From Roseococcus sp. SDR (lineage in GTDB: Bacteria; Pseudomonadota; Alphaproteobacteria; Acetobacterales; Acetobacteraceae): 33,382 nt of DNA. This document shows, in pieces, positions 11,570-19,259 of this stretch. Positions within the stretch are counted from its first letter, which is position 1. Each line of letters opens with the position of its first letter. Below the pieces are notes generated by a model, which ran no database searches, was not told the origin of the DNA, and saw only the letters and a list, made by a program, of their open reading frames with translations. The position numbers and the translations under genes are program-made. The stretch covers positions 1 to 33,382 of the forward strand of contig NZ_JAHRCU010000033.1 of assembly GCF_019083995.1 (NCBI RefSeq). The letters are read 5' to 3'.

Positions 11570-12652
11570 ATGAATCGTCGTCTCGTCCTCGGCACGGCCG
11601 CGATGGCCGCCCCGGCGGCGCTCGCCACGCCCGCCCTCGCCCAGGCCAATCCGGAAATCCGCTGGCGTTGCCAGTCGAGCTTCCCGCGCAACCTCGACGT
11701 GCTGTTCGGCACGCCGGAGCGCATCGCGAACCGCGTGGCGGCGCTGACCGAGAACCGCTTCCGCATCCAGGTCTTCCCGGCCGGTGAAATCGTCCCGGGC
11801 CTGCAGGTGCTGGACGCGGTGCAGGCCGGCACCATCGATTGCGGCCACACCGCCTCCTACTGGTATATCGGCAAGGAGCCGGGCTTCGCCTTCTTCACGG
11901 CCATCCCCTTCGGCCTGAACACCCGGCAGATGACCGCCTGGATGCGCCATGGCGGCGGTCAGCAATTCGCCGACCAGCTCTTCGCCGAATACAACATCGT
12001 GGGCCTGCCGGCCGGCGACACGGGCGCGCAGATGGGCGGCTGGTTCCGCCAGGAAATCCGCACGCAGCAGGATGTGCAGGGCCTGAAGTTCCGCATCTCC
12101 GGCCTCGCGGGGCAGGTGTTCCAGCGCATGGGCGCCAACCCCACCCTGGTGGCCCCGGCCGACATCTACCCGGCGCTGGAGCGCGGCACGATCGACGCGA
12201 CCGAGTTCGTGGGCCCGCATGACGATGAGCGCCTGGGCTTCTTCCGCGTCGCGCGCTTCTACTACGCGCCGGGCTTCTTCGAGCCCTCCGCCCGCCTCAC
12301 CTTCATGAGCAACAAGCGCCAGTACGACGCACTGCCGCAGCTCTACAAGGACGCGCTCGCCATCGCCTGCGCCGAGGCGGATAGCGAGATGGTCAGCCGC
12401 TACGACCACCTGAACCCGATCGCGCTGCGCCGCCTCGTCGCGCAGGGCACGCAGCTGCGCTTCTACTCGCGCGAGATCCTGCAGCTCGCCTGGCGCTCGA
12501 ACGAGGCGCTGATGGCCGACCTCGCCGGGCAGAACGCGCGCTTCCGGACGATCTGGGAGAACTACCGCCCCTATCGCTCCGAGCTGTTCCAGTGGTTCCG
12601 CGTGGCCGAGAACAGCTACGACAACTTCGCCTTCGCGGCCTCCGCGGGCTAA
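11570..12652 (+). CDS. TRAP transporter solute-binding protein (DctP family, FcbT1-like)
   Basis: A 360-residue periplasmic binding protein for TRAP-type sodium-coupled importers. The start has a clear GGAGGC site. A signal peptide beginning MNRRLVLGTAAM ends near ALA-Q25. The mature chain starts with the family-like IRWRCQSSFPRNLD. It contains LDAVQAGTIDCGHTA and GLKFRISG, with Arg175 in the position that usually grips the substrate carboxylate, and EFVGPHDDERLGF. This pattern is closest to the mannitol/chloroaromatic-type DctP group. The DctQ and DctM membrane genes are absent from the window. The ligand is probably an organic acid, by family only. Confidence 0.85.
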   Translation: MNRRLVLGTAAMAAPAALATPALAQANPEIRWRCQSSFPRNLDVLFGTPERIANRVAALTENRFRIQVFPAGEIVPGLQVLDAVQAGTIDCGHTASYWYIGKEPGFAFFTAIPFGLNTRQMTAWMRHGGGQQFADQLFAEYNIVGLPAGDTGAQMGGWFRQEIRTQQDVQGLKFRISGLAGQVFQRMGANPTLVAPADIYPALERGTIDATEFVGPHDDERLGFFRVARFYYAPGFFEPSARLTFMSNKRQYDALPQLYKDALAIACAEADSEMVSRYDHLNPIALRRLVAQGTQLRFYSREILQLAWRSNEALMADLAGQNARFRTIWENYRPYRSELFQWFRVAENSYDNFAFAASAG

Positions 12653-12673
12653 GTCAGGGGGCGGCGGGCGAGC

Positions 12674-13192
12674 ATGTCCAACTTCGTCCGCCGCGTCCCC
12701 GAGGGCGAGGACCGCGAGCGCCTGGTCTGCGGCGATTGCGGCTTCATCGCCTACGAGAACCCGAAGATCGTCGTCGGCAGCGTGGTGTCGGAGGGCGGGC
12801 GCATCCTGCTCTGCCGCCGCGCCATCGAGCCGCGCCGCGGCTACTGGACCCTGCCCGCCGGCTACATGGAACTGGGTGAGACCACCGAGGAAGGGGCGAA
12901 GCGCGAGGCCTGGGAAGAGGCCCGCGCGCGGCTTGAACTCGATGGGGTGCTGGCCATCTATTCCATTGCGCGAATCGGGCAGGTGCAGATCATCTACAAA
13001 GCCCGCTTGGCAGAACCGGGCTTCGCGCCCGGCCCAGAGAGCCTCGACGTGCGGTTTTTCGCCTGGGAGGAGATCCCGTGGGACGATTTGGCTTTCCCGT
13101 CCGTGCACTGGTCGCTCAAGGCCTGGAAAGCGGGCGGACCCGGGATCGCCGGCAATCCACCGCAGGACCCGCGCGGGGTCGCGGGGCTGTGA
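12674..13192 (+). CDS. NUDIX hydrolase with half zinc ribbon
   Basis: A 172-residue NUDIX hydrolase related to the zinc-ribbon NUDIX group (NADH pyrophosphatase-like). An N-terminal Cys pair (C19, C22 in VCGDCG) precedes [13 protein letters not shown]. The NUDIX box runs from Gly63 (GYMELGE) to REAWEEAR at 77-84. The usual Gly near the end of the box (position 84) is Arg here, while the metal-binding Glu residues are present. Only one CxxC pair is seen; many relatives also keep just one. The substrate is presumably a nucleoside diphosphate derivative but is unknown. The stop overlaps the next gene's GTG start (GTGA). Confidence 0.85.
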   Translation: MSNFVRRVPEGEDRERLVCGDCGFIAYENPKIVVGSVVSEGGRILLCRRAIEPRRGYWTLPAGYMELGETTEEGAKREAWEEARARLELDGVLAIYSIARIGQVQIIYKARLAEPGFAPGPESLDVRFFAWEEIPWDDLAFPSVHWSLKAWKAGGPGIAGNPPQDPRGVAGL

Positions 13193-13629
13193 CACCCCTT
13201 CTCGGCCTCGCCATCGCCGGGCTGCTCGTCCTGCCTGCCCCCGCGCAGACCTCCCCCAGCCCGGCCACGACGCCGCAGGCCGCGGCCCCCGCGCCGCGGG
13301 CCGAGGCGCCGCCCCGCCCACGCCCCCGCGACCCGCGGGACCGCGCCTTCATGGATGGCGGCATCGCCCTCACGCCCGGCTTTTCGGGCAGCCTGCTCGG
13401 CCAGGGCATGCCCTCCGTGCCCCAGGCGCAGCTGGCGCCGCGGCCCAATCTCGACATAGAGGCGCGGCCGGTGGCGCCGTCGCAATCGCCGACGCTCACC
13501 CCCACCATGATCCATCCGCGCGTGCCGAGCCGCAGCGCGGCCACGGATCCGGCGCCGACCCACCCGGACCAGCGGCTGCTGCAGACGCCCGCCCCGGGGG
13601 CCCGCCTCAACGTGCCCCTGACCTGGTAG
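13189..13629 (+). CDS. Proline-rich secreted protein of unknown function
   Basis: I do not recognise this 146-residue protein. I place the start at GTG 13189, which overlaps the NUDIX stop by four bases and opens directly into a signal peptide ([20 protein letters not shown]). The open frame extends further upstream, but there it is out-of-frame NUDIX sequence. The mature part is low in complexity: a Pro/Ala/Thr/Arg-rich linker to about residue 50, then [23 protein letters not shown], and more Pro-rich sequence ending RLNVPLTW. It is probably unfolded in large part and periplasmic. Coupling to the NUDIX gene suggests co-expression only. Confidence 0.65.
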   Translation: MTPLLGLAIAGLLVLPAPAQTSPSPATTPQAAAPAPRAEAPPRPRPRDPRDRAFMDGGIALTPGFSGSLLGQGMPSVPQAQLAPRPNLDIEARPVAPSQSPTLTPTMIHPRVPSRSAATDPAPTHPDQRLLQTPAPGARLNVPLTW

Positions 13630-13676
13630 CGCGGAGCCCCTCGCCTCCGGCCCTCCCCTCGGCTATGGCTAATGCG

Positions 13677-13964
13677 ATGAGCGAACAGATCCCTCCGGCC
13701 TCCGTCCCGTTCGGGGCCACCATCTTCACCGACGGCCTGCTCGACGCTTCGGTGCAGCATGGCGTGGTGCGGCTGACGCTCGGGCGCCTGGGCGCCGACA
13801 ACAAGCCGGTTCCGGCGGGGATGCTGGTCATTCCGCTGGTGCAGCTGGGCGGGCTGACCCAGGGCCTGGGCCGGCTGATGCAGCAGATCGAGGCGAAGAT
13901 CAAAGAGGCGGCGCCCGCCGCCCCCGAGACCCCGCCGGACAGTTTTACCTTCGGAGGGCGCTGA
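13677..13964 (+). CDS. Conserved-looking small cytoplasmic protein, function unknown
   Basis: A 95-residue protein from ATG 13677; an in-frame ATG at 13665 would add four residues, and neither has a clear ribosome site. It has an N-terminal beta-rich part (FGATIFTDGLLDASVQHG, then VVRLTLGRLG) and a C-terminal helix (TQGLGRLMQQIEAKIKEA), with an acidic-Pro tail. There is no signal peptide. The pattern of a sense-strand-like sheet followed by a helix resembles small DUF3467-like proteins, but this is a weak likeness. The gene ends two bases before the ankyrin gene, and its last codons contain that gene's GGAGGG site. Confidence 0.7.
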   Translation: MSEQIPPASVPFGATIFTDGLLDASVQHGVVRLTLGRLGADNKPVPAGMLVIPLVQLGGLTQGLGRLMQQIEAKIKEAAPAAPETPPDSFTFGGR

Positions 13965-13965
13965 G

Positions 13966-14595
13966 ATGACCCGCACCCCTGCTCTGCTTCTCGCGGGCGT
14001 CCTGTTGCTGCCGGCCCTGCCGGCCGCTTCCCAGGGCATGCTCGGCTCCAGCCGCACCACGGCGCCGCCGGTCACCGCTGCGCCCCGCGAGCCGCCGCCG
14101 GCCCTGCCCGGCGTGGCCGCGCGCCGCGGCCTGGCGCCCATCCCGGCCGAGACGCCGCCCGCCTCCATGAACCCCAATGATGCGCTGTTCGACGGCATCA
14201 ACCGTGGCGACATCGCAACCGTGCGGGACGCGGTGGCGCGCGGCGCCGATGTGAACGCGCGCAACGCGCTGGGCCTGACCGCGGTGGATTCCGCGATCGA
14301 CCAGGGCCGGCCGGAGATCATGTTCTACGTGCTCTCGGTGCGCGGCACGGCCGGCTATGCGCCGCCCCCGCCCGACACCATCCCGCTGCGCGGCCCGCCC
14401 GTGCGCACCCGCACGCCGCCGCCGACGCGCGAGGCGCGTGAGACGGCGGTGCAGCCGGTGAACGCCACGCCGCGCCTGCCGCAGCTCTGGCAGGCCAATG
14501 GCGGCGCGCCGCAGCCCTCGATCGGCTTCCTCGGCTTCGATGCCGGCACGCCGGCCGGCGCGCGGCCGCCGCATGCGGAGCGGCGCGGGCGGTAA
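13966..14595 (+). CDS. Exported ankyrin-repeat protein
   Basis: A 209-residue protein with a signal peptide (MTRTPALLLAGVLLLPALPA to ASQ). A Pro/Ala-rich linker follows, then about 1.5 ankyrin repeats (residues 70-125): NDALFDGINRGDIATVRDAVARG, in which GDIATVRDAV is the helix pair start, ADVNARNALGLTAVDSAI, and PEIMFYVLS. The C-terminal third is again Pro/Arg-rich with no recognised domain. Ankyrin units bind proteins, so a periplasmic partner is likely; which one is unknown. The start follows a good GGAGGG site inside the preceding gene, one base after its stop. It is the last gene of the forward run and converges on the GST gene. Confidence 0.75.
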   Translation: MTRTPALLLAGVLLLPALPAASQGMLGSSRTTAPPVTAAPREPPPALPGVAARRGLAPIPAETPPASMNPNDALFDGINRGDIATVRDAVARGADVNARNALGLTAVDSAIDQGRPEIMFYVLSVRGTAGYAPPPPDTIPLRGPPVRTRTPPPTREARETAVQPVNATPRLPQLWQANGGAPQPSIGFLGFDAGTPAGARPPHAERRGR

Positions 14596-14604
14596 GGCCC
14601 GAGC

Positions 14605-15231
14605 CTAGACCACCTTCTCGGTGATGGTCTGTGGCACCGGCACGGTCGCCGCGAAGGAGGGCCGCGCCTCCAGCCGCGCGCTCATCGCGGCGAGGTTGGG
14701 GTATTGCCCCGCCCAGTCGAATTCCGGGAAGCGCACCGCGAGGTAGCGCAGCGCCGTGCCCGCCGCGATATCGGCCAGGCCGAAGCGGTTGCCGACCAGG
14801 AAGCCATCCTCCGCGCGTTCCGCCAGGGCCCGCACGCCGCCCTCCACCTTGCGGCGCTGGCGGGCGATCCATTCCTCGCTGGGGGCGGCACGCATCCGCT
14901 CGAAGAAGAGCAGCACCACCGCATCGCAGACGCCATCCGCGAGGACCTCCACCTGCCGCGCCGCGAGGATCGCCTCCGGGTCGTCGGGCAGGAGGCGGGG
15001 GGTGGGGTGCTTCACCTCCAGCCATTCCAGGATGAAGCGGCTCTCATAAATGCCGGTGCCGTCGGGCTGCACCAGCACGGGCAGCTTCTCCAGCGGGTTA
15101 TAGGCGGGCGTCGCCGTGGTGCCGTGCCAGGGCACCTCCGTCTGGAGCGTGAAGGGGATGCCCTTCTCCAGCAGCGCGATGCGCACCTTGCGCGCATAGG
15201 GCGAGGGGGTGGCGCTGATCAGCGTGTACAT
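14605..15231 (-). CDS. Glutathione S-transferase family protein
   Basis: A 208-residue cytoplasmic GST-fold protein. The N-terminal thioredoxin-like domain has SATPSPYARKVRIALLEKG (candidate catalytic Ser10 at the SPYARKVR motif), the cis-Pro loop PLEKLPVLV, and the glutathione-binding YESRFILEWLE. The all-helical C-terminal domain includes DGFLVGNRFGLADIAAGTAL, a standard GST motif with the conserved Asp that caps a helix. It probably conjugates or reduces small electrophiles; the substrate is unknown. It lies 22 bases downstream of the TTT binding-protein gene on the same strand and may be its operon partner. Confidence 0.88.
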   Translation of the reverse strand: MYTLISATPSPYARKVRIALLEKGIPFTLQTEVPWHGTTATPAYNPLEKLPVLVQPDGTGIYESRFILEWLEVKHPTPRLLPDDPEAILAARQVEVLADGVCDAVVLLFFERMRAAPSEEWIARQRRKVEGGVRALAERAEDGFLVGNRFGLADIAAGTALRYLAVRFPEFDWAGQYPNLAAMSARLEARPSFAATVPVPQTITEKVV

Positions 15232-15253
15232 GCGCCGCCCCCGCCCTTCCCGC

Positions 15254-16222
15254 TCAGTTCAGATAGGCGCCGGTGGCCTGCACCACTTCACCCCAGGCGG
15301 CGCGCTCGCGGCGCTGCAACTCGGCCAGCGCCTCGGGCGTCGAGGGCTCGGGCACGGCACCCTGCAGGCGCAGCACCTCGATGAATTGCGGCTGGGCCAT
15401 CGCCTCGCGCACCGCCTGGTTCAGGCGGGTGATGACCGGCGCGGGCGTGCGGGCCGGCGCGTAGATCGCCTTCCAGAGGCCGGCATCCAGCGTGCCGCCC
15501 AGCTCCAGGATGGTGGGCGCATCGGGATAGAGCGGCACGCGCTGCTTGGCGGCGACGGCCAGCACACGCAACTGCCCGGCGCGCCAGGCGCCCTCGGCGC
15601 CGCCGGCCGGCAGGGCCATGCAATCCACCTGGCTCGCGATGATGGCCTGCATGCCCGGCGCCTGGCCGGTGAAGGGCACGTGCAGCATTTCCACCTGCTG
15701 TTGGCGCAGCACGCGCTCCATCGCGAGATGCGAGGTGGAAGCGACCCCCCAGCTCGCAAAGCTGATCGCGCCGGGGCGCGCCTTGGCGGCGGCCATCAGC
15801 GCGCGGAAGTCGCGGATATTGGGCTGGGAGGGGCCGCTGATGAAGGCGAAGGGCACGTTGGCGACGAAGCTGATCGGCGCGAAATCGCGGTCCGGGTCGT
15901 ATTGCAGCGCGCGCATCGCGGTGGGCAGGATCGCCTGGGTGTCCACGATCCCCATCCAGAGGGTGTGGCCATCGGGCGCCGAGCGCGCGGCCGCCGTGCC
16001 GCCCACGCTGCCGCCGGCGCCGACGCGGTTCTCGACCACGACGGAGACGCCCAGGATGGGCGTCAGCGACGCCGCCATGGCGCGGCTCACCACATCGTTC
16101 AGCCCGCCGGGCGGGAAGCCCGAGATGATGCGGATGGTGCGGTCGGGGAAGGCGAGCGCAGGGCTGGCCAGCGCCACGGCGGCGCCGGTGCCGAGCAGGG
16201 CGCGGCGGGTGATCATGGACAT
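15254..16222 (-). CDS. Tripartite tricarboxylate transporter (Bug) binding protein
   Basis: A 322-residue periplasmic binding protein of the TTT/Bug family. The start at 16222 follows a GAGGGA site and opens a signal peptide (MSMITRRALLGTGAAVALA to SPALA-F) with a twin-Arg-like beginning. The mature chain shows family landmarks: FPDRTIRIISGFPPGGLNDVV (read as two blocks around the PPGG loop), VVVENRVGAGGSVG, ARSAPDGHTLWMG and MLHVPFTGQAPG. The membrane partners TctA and TctB are not in the window. Families like this are often expanded as orphans; the ligand, usually a carboxylate, is unknown. It is likely co-transcribed with the downstream GST gene. Confidence 0.9.
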   Translation of the reverse strand: MSMITRRALLGTGAAVALASPALAFPDRTIRIISGFPPGGLNDVVSRAMAASLTPILGVSVVVENRVGAGGSVGGTAAARSAPDGHTLWMGIVDTQAILPTAMRALQYDPDRDFAPISFVANVPFAFISGPSQPNIRDFRALMAAAKARPGAISFASWGVASTSHLAMERVLRQQQVEMLHVPFTGQAPGMQAIIASQVDCMALPAGGAEGAWRAGQLRVLAVAAKQRVPLYPDAPTILELGGTLDAGLWKAIYAPARTPAPVITRLNQAVREAMAQPQFIEVLRLQGAVPEPSTPEALAELQRRERAAWGEVVQATGAYLN

Positions 16223-16306
16223 GCAGGGATTTCCCTCTCTAGGGGACCGGTATTTCCTCGGCGCGCAACCTAGCGCGCCCATTCGTCCGGTCAAACCCCC
16301 GGTGGA

Positions 16307-16663
16307 TCAGATTCCCGCATCCGGGGGCACGCGCACCTCGCCTTCGATGATGCGCACCTCCACCGCCTCCAGCACATCGCCCATGCAGGGGCCGGAGACG
16401 CATTCCCCATCCTCGATGCGGAAGCGCGCGCCATGCGCGGCGCAGACGATCATCTCCTTCTTGCGGTCGAGGAAACGATCCGGCACCGGCTCCAGCGGCA
16501 GGCCGATATGCGGGCAGGAATTGACGTAGACCAGCACGCGCGCGCCACGGCGGATGGCGAAGAGGCCGGTGAAGCCGCCGGGCGGCGCCGCGAAGCCCCG
16601 CGCCTCGCCATCCGGGATGTCCTCGATGCGGCAGAGGACGCGCCAATCGGCCGTCTCGGTCAT
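16307..16663 (-). CDS. Rieske [2Fe-2S] ferredoxin-type protein
   Basis: A 118-residue stand-alone Rieske protein. The cluster ligands are Cys50 and His52 (SCPHIGLPL) and Cys74 and His77 (VCAAHGARF), spaced as in NirD/ferredoxin-type Rieske domains. There is no disulfide Cys pair of the cytochrome bc1 kind. It has no signal peptide or membrane anchor, so it is a soluble cytoplasmic electron carrier. Its ATG overlaps the stop of the HXXEE membrane gene upstream (ATGA), which makes an electron-transfer or redox role alongside that protein possible. Its oxygenase or reductase partner is not nearby. Confidence 0.88.
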   Translation of the reverse strand: MTETADWRVLCRIEDIPDGEARGFAAPPGGFTGLFAIRRGARVLVYVNSCPHIGLPLEPVPDRFLDRKKEMIVCAAHGARFRIEDGECVSGPCMGDVLEAVEVRIIEGEVRVPPDAGI

Positions 16664-17217
16664 GTGGAGCGGCGCGTCACGTGCAGCACGATGATGGCGT
16701 GCAGCGCGAGGATGAAGAGCAAGGCGCCCAGATGCTCGACGAAGCCCACCCCGGGCTGGCCGGAGACGAGGATGAGCGTCGCGAGGCCCGCCGGCAGAAA
16801 CAGCAGCACGGCGCTGACGAGGCCGGGATTATACGCCTTCAGCTTGACCGCGGCCACGATATGCGTGCCCGCATTGACCACCATGAGATACGCCGCGAGC
16901 AGCCCCCAGCCCGGGTGATGCGTGGCCGCGAGCAGCAGCGCCACCGCATTCACGATCCAGACGCCGCCGATGTTGATGACGGCGACGGCGGTGGGCGTCA
17001 GCGCCTCCTTGCCGCCGGCCAGGCGCTGATTCACGAAGAGGCGGAAGCGGTCGCCCACATGCTCTTCCAGTTGGTGCATCATGTAGAGCGGCTGCGCGAG
17101 GAACACCCAGAGCAGCCAGGGCGGCATCACCACCTGCTGCACGGGCGCCATGGCCAGCAGCAGGGGCGCGCCGATCAGGGCGCCGATCAGCCAATGGTCA
17201 CGCAGCATGCGGATCAT
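16660..17217 (-). CDS. HXXEE-domain integral membrane protein
   Basis: A 185-residue membrane protein with about five hydrophobic segments. The name-giving motif is HQLEE at residues 48-52 (MHQLEEH), followed by a short helix ending FRLFVNQRL. A second conserved-looking His lies in NAGTHIVAAVKLKAYNPG. The metal or active-site meaning of HxxEE is unproven. I take the start at ATG 17217, which overlaps the EVE gene stop (ATGA); a second ATG lies three codons later. The stop in turn overlaps the Rieske start, so all three genes are translationally coupled. Function is unknown. Confidence 0.8.
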   Translation of the reverse strand: MIRMLRDHWLIGALIGAPLLLAMAPVQQVVMPPWLLWVFLAQPLYMMHQLEEHVGDRFRLFVNQRLAGGKEALTPTAVAVINIGGVWIVNAVALLLAATHHPGWGLLAAYLMVVNAGTHIVAAVKLKAYNPGLVSAVLLFLPAGLATLILVSGQPGVGFVEHLGALLFILALHAIIVLHVTRRST

Positions 17218-17642
17218 GCGCCGGCCATCTCCAGGATCACCGCCGCATGCTCGGGCGCGATGGGCATGACGGAGAGGCGCGACTGGCGGATCAGGCCGAT
17301 GCCTTCCAGCCGCGGCTCGGCCTTGATGGCGGCGAGTGGCACGGGCTGCGGCAGCTTCGAGACCGTCTTCACATCCACGCAGACCCAACGGCCGGTCTCA
17401 TCGGTCGGGTCGGGATAGGCGGTCCGGACGACTTCGACGATGCCTACCACCTCCTTGCCGATATTGGAGTGGTAGAAGAAGACGCGATCCCCCAGCTGCA
17501 TGGCGCGGAGGACATTGGCCGCCTGGGCGTTGCGCACGCCGGTCCAGGGCTCGACGCCATTGGCCACCTGCTGGTCCCAGCCGAAGACATCGGGCTCGGA
17601 CTTCACCAGGAAAGCGGGCGGGCGGGACTTCGTTTTGGCCAT
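17214..17642 (-). CDS. EVE-domain protein (PUA-like fold)
   Basis: A 142-residue protein that is almost entirely one EVE domain, the PUA-related fold that reads modified bases in DNA or RNA. Typical features are FLVKSEPDVFGWDQ at the start, WTGVRNAQAANVLRAM, LGDRVFFYHSN and VVGIVEVV-x-AYPDPT. The start ATG at 17642 begins MAKTKSRPPAFLVKSEP; the ribosome site is weak. In other bacteria EVE proteins occur as single genes or fused to restriction enzymes; here there is no nuclease. It heads the overlapping EVE, HXXEE, Rieske unit and diverges from ccmC. Confidence 0.9.
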   Translation of the reverse strand: MAKTKSRPPAFLVKSEPDVFGWDQQVANGVEPWTGVRNAQAANVLRAMQLGDRVFFYHSNIGKEVVGIVEVVRTAYPDPTDETGRWVCVDVKTVSKLPQPVPLAAIKAEPRLEGIGLIRQSRLSVMPIAPEHAAVILEMAGA

Positions 17643-17803
17643 GGGATTCTTCGCGACGACATGTGGCGTTCCGGCCAAGGCTTCGCATATCTGACACGAA
17701 CGCGCCAATGGGGCGCAAATCATTGCGCTGGGATAACTTTTGGCTGGCGGATGCATCGCGCGGGGCGCTTCAATCCCGGGGCGCATCTGCCTATGGTGGG
17801 GAT
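17643..17803. promoter_or_regulatory. Divergent region between EVE gene and ccm operon
   Basis: The 161 bases between the divergent starts must hold promoters for both the EVE unit and the seven-gene ccm operon. A TTGCGC (17722) and the AT-rich ATAACTTTT after it lie upstream of ccmC, but no convincing -35/-10 pair is seen. No FNR-type or other known operator is evident. The call is positional. Confidence 0.3.
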
Positions 17804-18601
17804 GTGGAAAACGCTGGTTCAAATCCGCGGTCGTCAGGCTCGCTGCATCGCTTCGCCAATCCGGGCCGCTTCCTGCGGCTGACGGACAACTGGCTGCCCT
17901 GGCTCTCCTGGGCGGCGCTGATCGTGCTCGGCACCGGCATCGTCTGGGGGCTGTGGCTCGCGCCGCGCGACTGGCAGCAGGGCGAGACGGTGCGGATCAT
18001 GTTCGTCCATGTGCCGATGGCCTGGCTGGCCATGGGCGGCTACATGGGCCTGGCCATCCTTTCGCTCATGTCGCTGATCTGGCGGCATCCGCTGGCGGAT
18101 CTGACGGCGCGCGAGTTGTCGCCGATCGGCGCCGCCGTCACCGCGCTCTGCCTGCTGACGGGCAGCCTCTGGGGCAAGCCCATGTGGGGCACCTGGTGGG
18201 TCTGGGATGCGCGGCTCACCTCCGTGCTGGTGCTGTTCTTCCTCTGGCTCGGCCATGCCGCGCTGGTGCGCGCCTTCGACGACCCCGAGCGCGGCGCGCG
18301 CATGGGCGCGATCCTCGCGCTGGTGGGCGTGGTGAACGTGCCCATCGTGAAGTTCAGCGTGGACTGGTGGAACACGCTGCACCAGCCGGCTTCCGTGACG
18401 CGGCTCGACGCGCCGGGGATGCATGTGGACATCCTCTACCCGCTGCTCTGGTGCACGCTGGGCTTCACGCTCGCCTTCATGGCGGTGACGCTGGCGGCCA
18501 CGCGCGCGGCCGTGATGGAGCGGCGCGTGCGGGCGCTGCAGATGGCCGCGGCACGGCGCGCGGATGCGCCGGGCGGCGCCATGCGGAGCGTGGAGGCATG
18601 A
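17804..18601 (+). CDS. ccmC: Haem exporter / CcmE-loading protein CcmC
   Basis: This inner-membrane protein presents haem to the chaperone CcmE in system I cytochrome c maturation. It has six predicted membrane segments. The tryptophan-rich WWD motif WGTWWVWD is at 128-135, flanked by the two haem-ligand histidines, His69 (FVHVP) and His207 (PGMHVDI). Relatives typically start near HRFANPGRF. The only start codon with a ribosome site (GGTGGGGAT) in this frame is GTG 17804, giving 265 residues and about 14 more than usual at the N terminus; translation starting closer to that motif is possible. The stop overlaps ccmD (ATGA). ccmA and ccmB are not upstream. Confidence 0.92.
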   Translation: MENAGSNPRSSGSLHRFANPGRFLRLTDNWLPWLSWAALIVLGTGIVWGLWLAPRDWQQGETVRIMFVHVPMAWLAMGGYMGLAILSLMSLIWRHPLADLTARELSPIGAAVTALCLLTGSLWGKPMWGTWWVWDARLTSVLVLFFLWLGHAALVRAFDDPERGARMGAILALVGVVNVPIVKFSVDWWNTLHQPASVTRLDAPGMHVDILYPLLWCTLGFTLAFMAVTLAATRAAVMERRVRALQMAAARRADAPGGAMRSVEA

Positions 18602-18738
18602 GCCTTTCCACCCATTGGATCCACGTCCTGGCAAGCTGGGGCGCGGTACTCTCCGTCTTCGCCGCCCTCGCCCTCTCCGCCCTGTCGCGCCATCGCGCGG
18701 CCAAGCGGCAACTTGCCCAACTGGAACGGCAGAAATGA
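18598..18738 (+). CDS. ccmD: Haem exporter small subunit CcmD
   Basis: A 46-residue protein with one membrane segment (about 7-29, WIHVLASWGAVLSVFAALAL) and a basic C-terminal tail (SRHRAAKRQLAQLERQK), the standard layout of CcmD. It helps release holo-CcmE from the CcmABC complex. The ATG overlaps the ccmC stop, and the stop overlaps the ccmE start. Size, topology and position between ccmC and ccmE make the call secure despite low sequence conservation in the family. Confidence 0.9.
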   Translation: MSLSTHWIHVLASWGAVLSVFAALALSALSRHRAAKRQLAQLERQK

Positions 18739-19259
18739 CGCGCAAGAAGCGCCGGCTCTACATCCTCCTGCTCTGCGCCATCGGCCTTGGCAGCGCCACA
18801 GCGCTGACGCTGACGGCCTTCCAGGACAATCTCGTCTTCTTCCGCTCGCCATCGGACATCGTGCGCGAGACGCCGCCGCCCGGCAGGGCCTTCCGCCTGG
18901 GGGGCCTGGTGGAGGAGGGCAGCGTGCAGCGCCAGGGCGAATACCAGGGCCGCCCCGCCATCCGCTTCCGCGTGACCGATGGCGCGCATGCCATCCCCGT
19001 CGTCTTCACGGGCGTCCTGCCCGACCTGTTCCGCGAGGGCCAGGGCGTGGTCACGCAGGGCATGATGGGCGAAGACGGCACCTTCCGCGCGCGCGAGGTG
19101 CTGGCCCGCCATGACGAGACCTACATGCCGCCCGAGGTGGCCGATGCGCTGAAGCGCTCGGGCCATTGGAACCCGGCGCAGGGCGCGGCACCTCCGGCCG
19201 CCAACTGGAACACGCTGGATCCGCAGCGCCCGCCGGCTGGGCAGAGGAGCGGCTCATGA
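18735..19259 (+). CDS. ccmE: Periplasmic haem chaperone CcmE
   Basis: CcmE binds haem covalently and carries it to the CcmFH ligase. The 174 residues have a basic N terminus (MTRKKRRLYILLLCAIGLG) with a membrane anchor, then the beta-barrel domain with FRLGGLVEEGSVQR and GILPDLFREGQ-like sequence (GVLPDLFREGQGVV). The haem-binding motif is LARHDETYMPPEV with His126 and Tyr130, matching the histidine of E. coli CcmE (HDENY). The Pro-rich tail after 140 is probably flexible. It overlaps both neighbours by four bases. Confidence 0.95.
   Translation: MTRKKRRLYILLLCAIGLGSATALTLTAFQDNLVFFRSPSDIVRETPPPGRAFRLGGLVEEGSVQRQGEYQGRPAIRFRVTDGAHAIPVVFTGVLPDLFREGQGVVTQGMMGEDGTFRAREVLARHDETYMPPEVADALKRSGHWNPAQGAAPPAANWNTLDPQRPPAGQRSGS

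Noticed and set aside
13078-13188. An earlier start for the Pro-rich secreted protein
   Set aside because: The upstream residues are out-of-frame NUDIX sequence, while GTG 13189 opens directly into a signal peptide and overlaps the previous stop.
11549-13321. A 590-codon reverse open frame across the TRAP binding protein and NUDIX genes
   Set aside because: The forward genes have ribosome sites, a signal peptide and a NUDIX box; the reverse frame has no recognisable domain.
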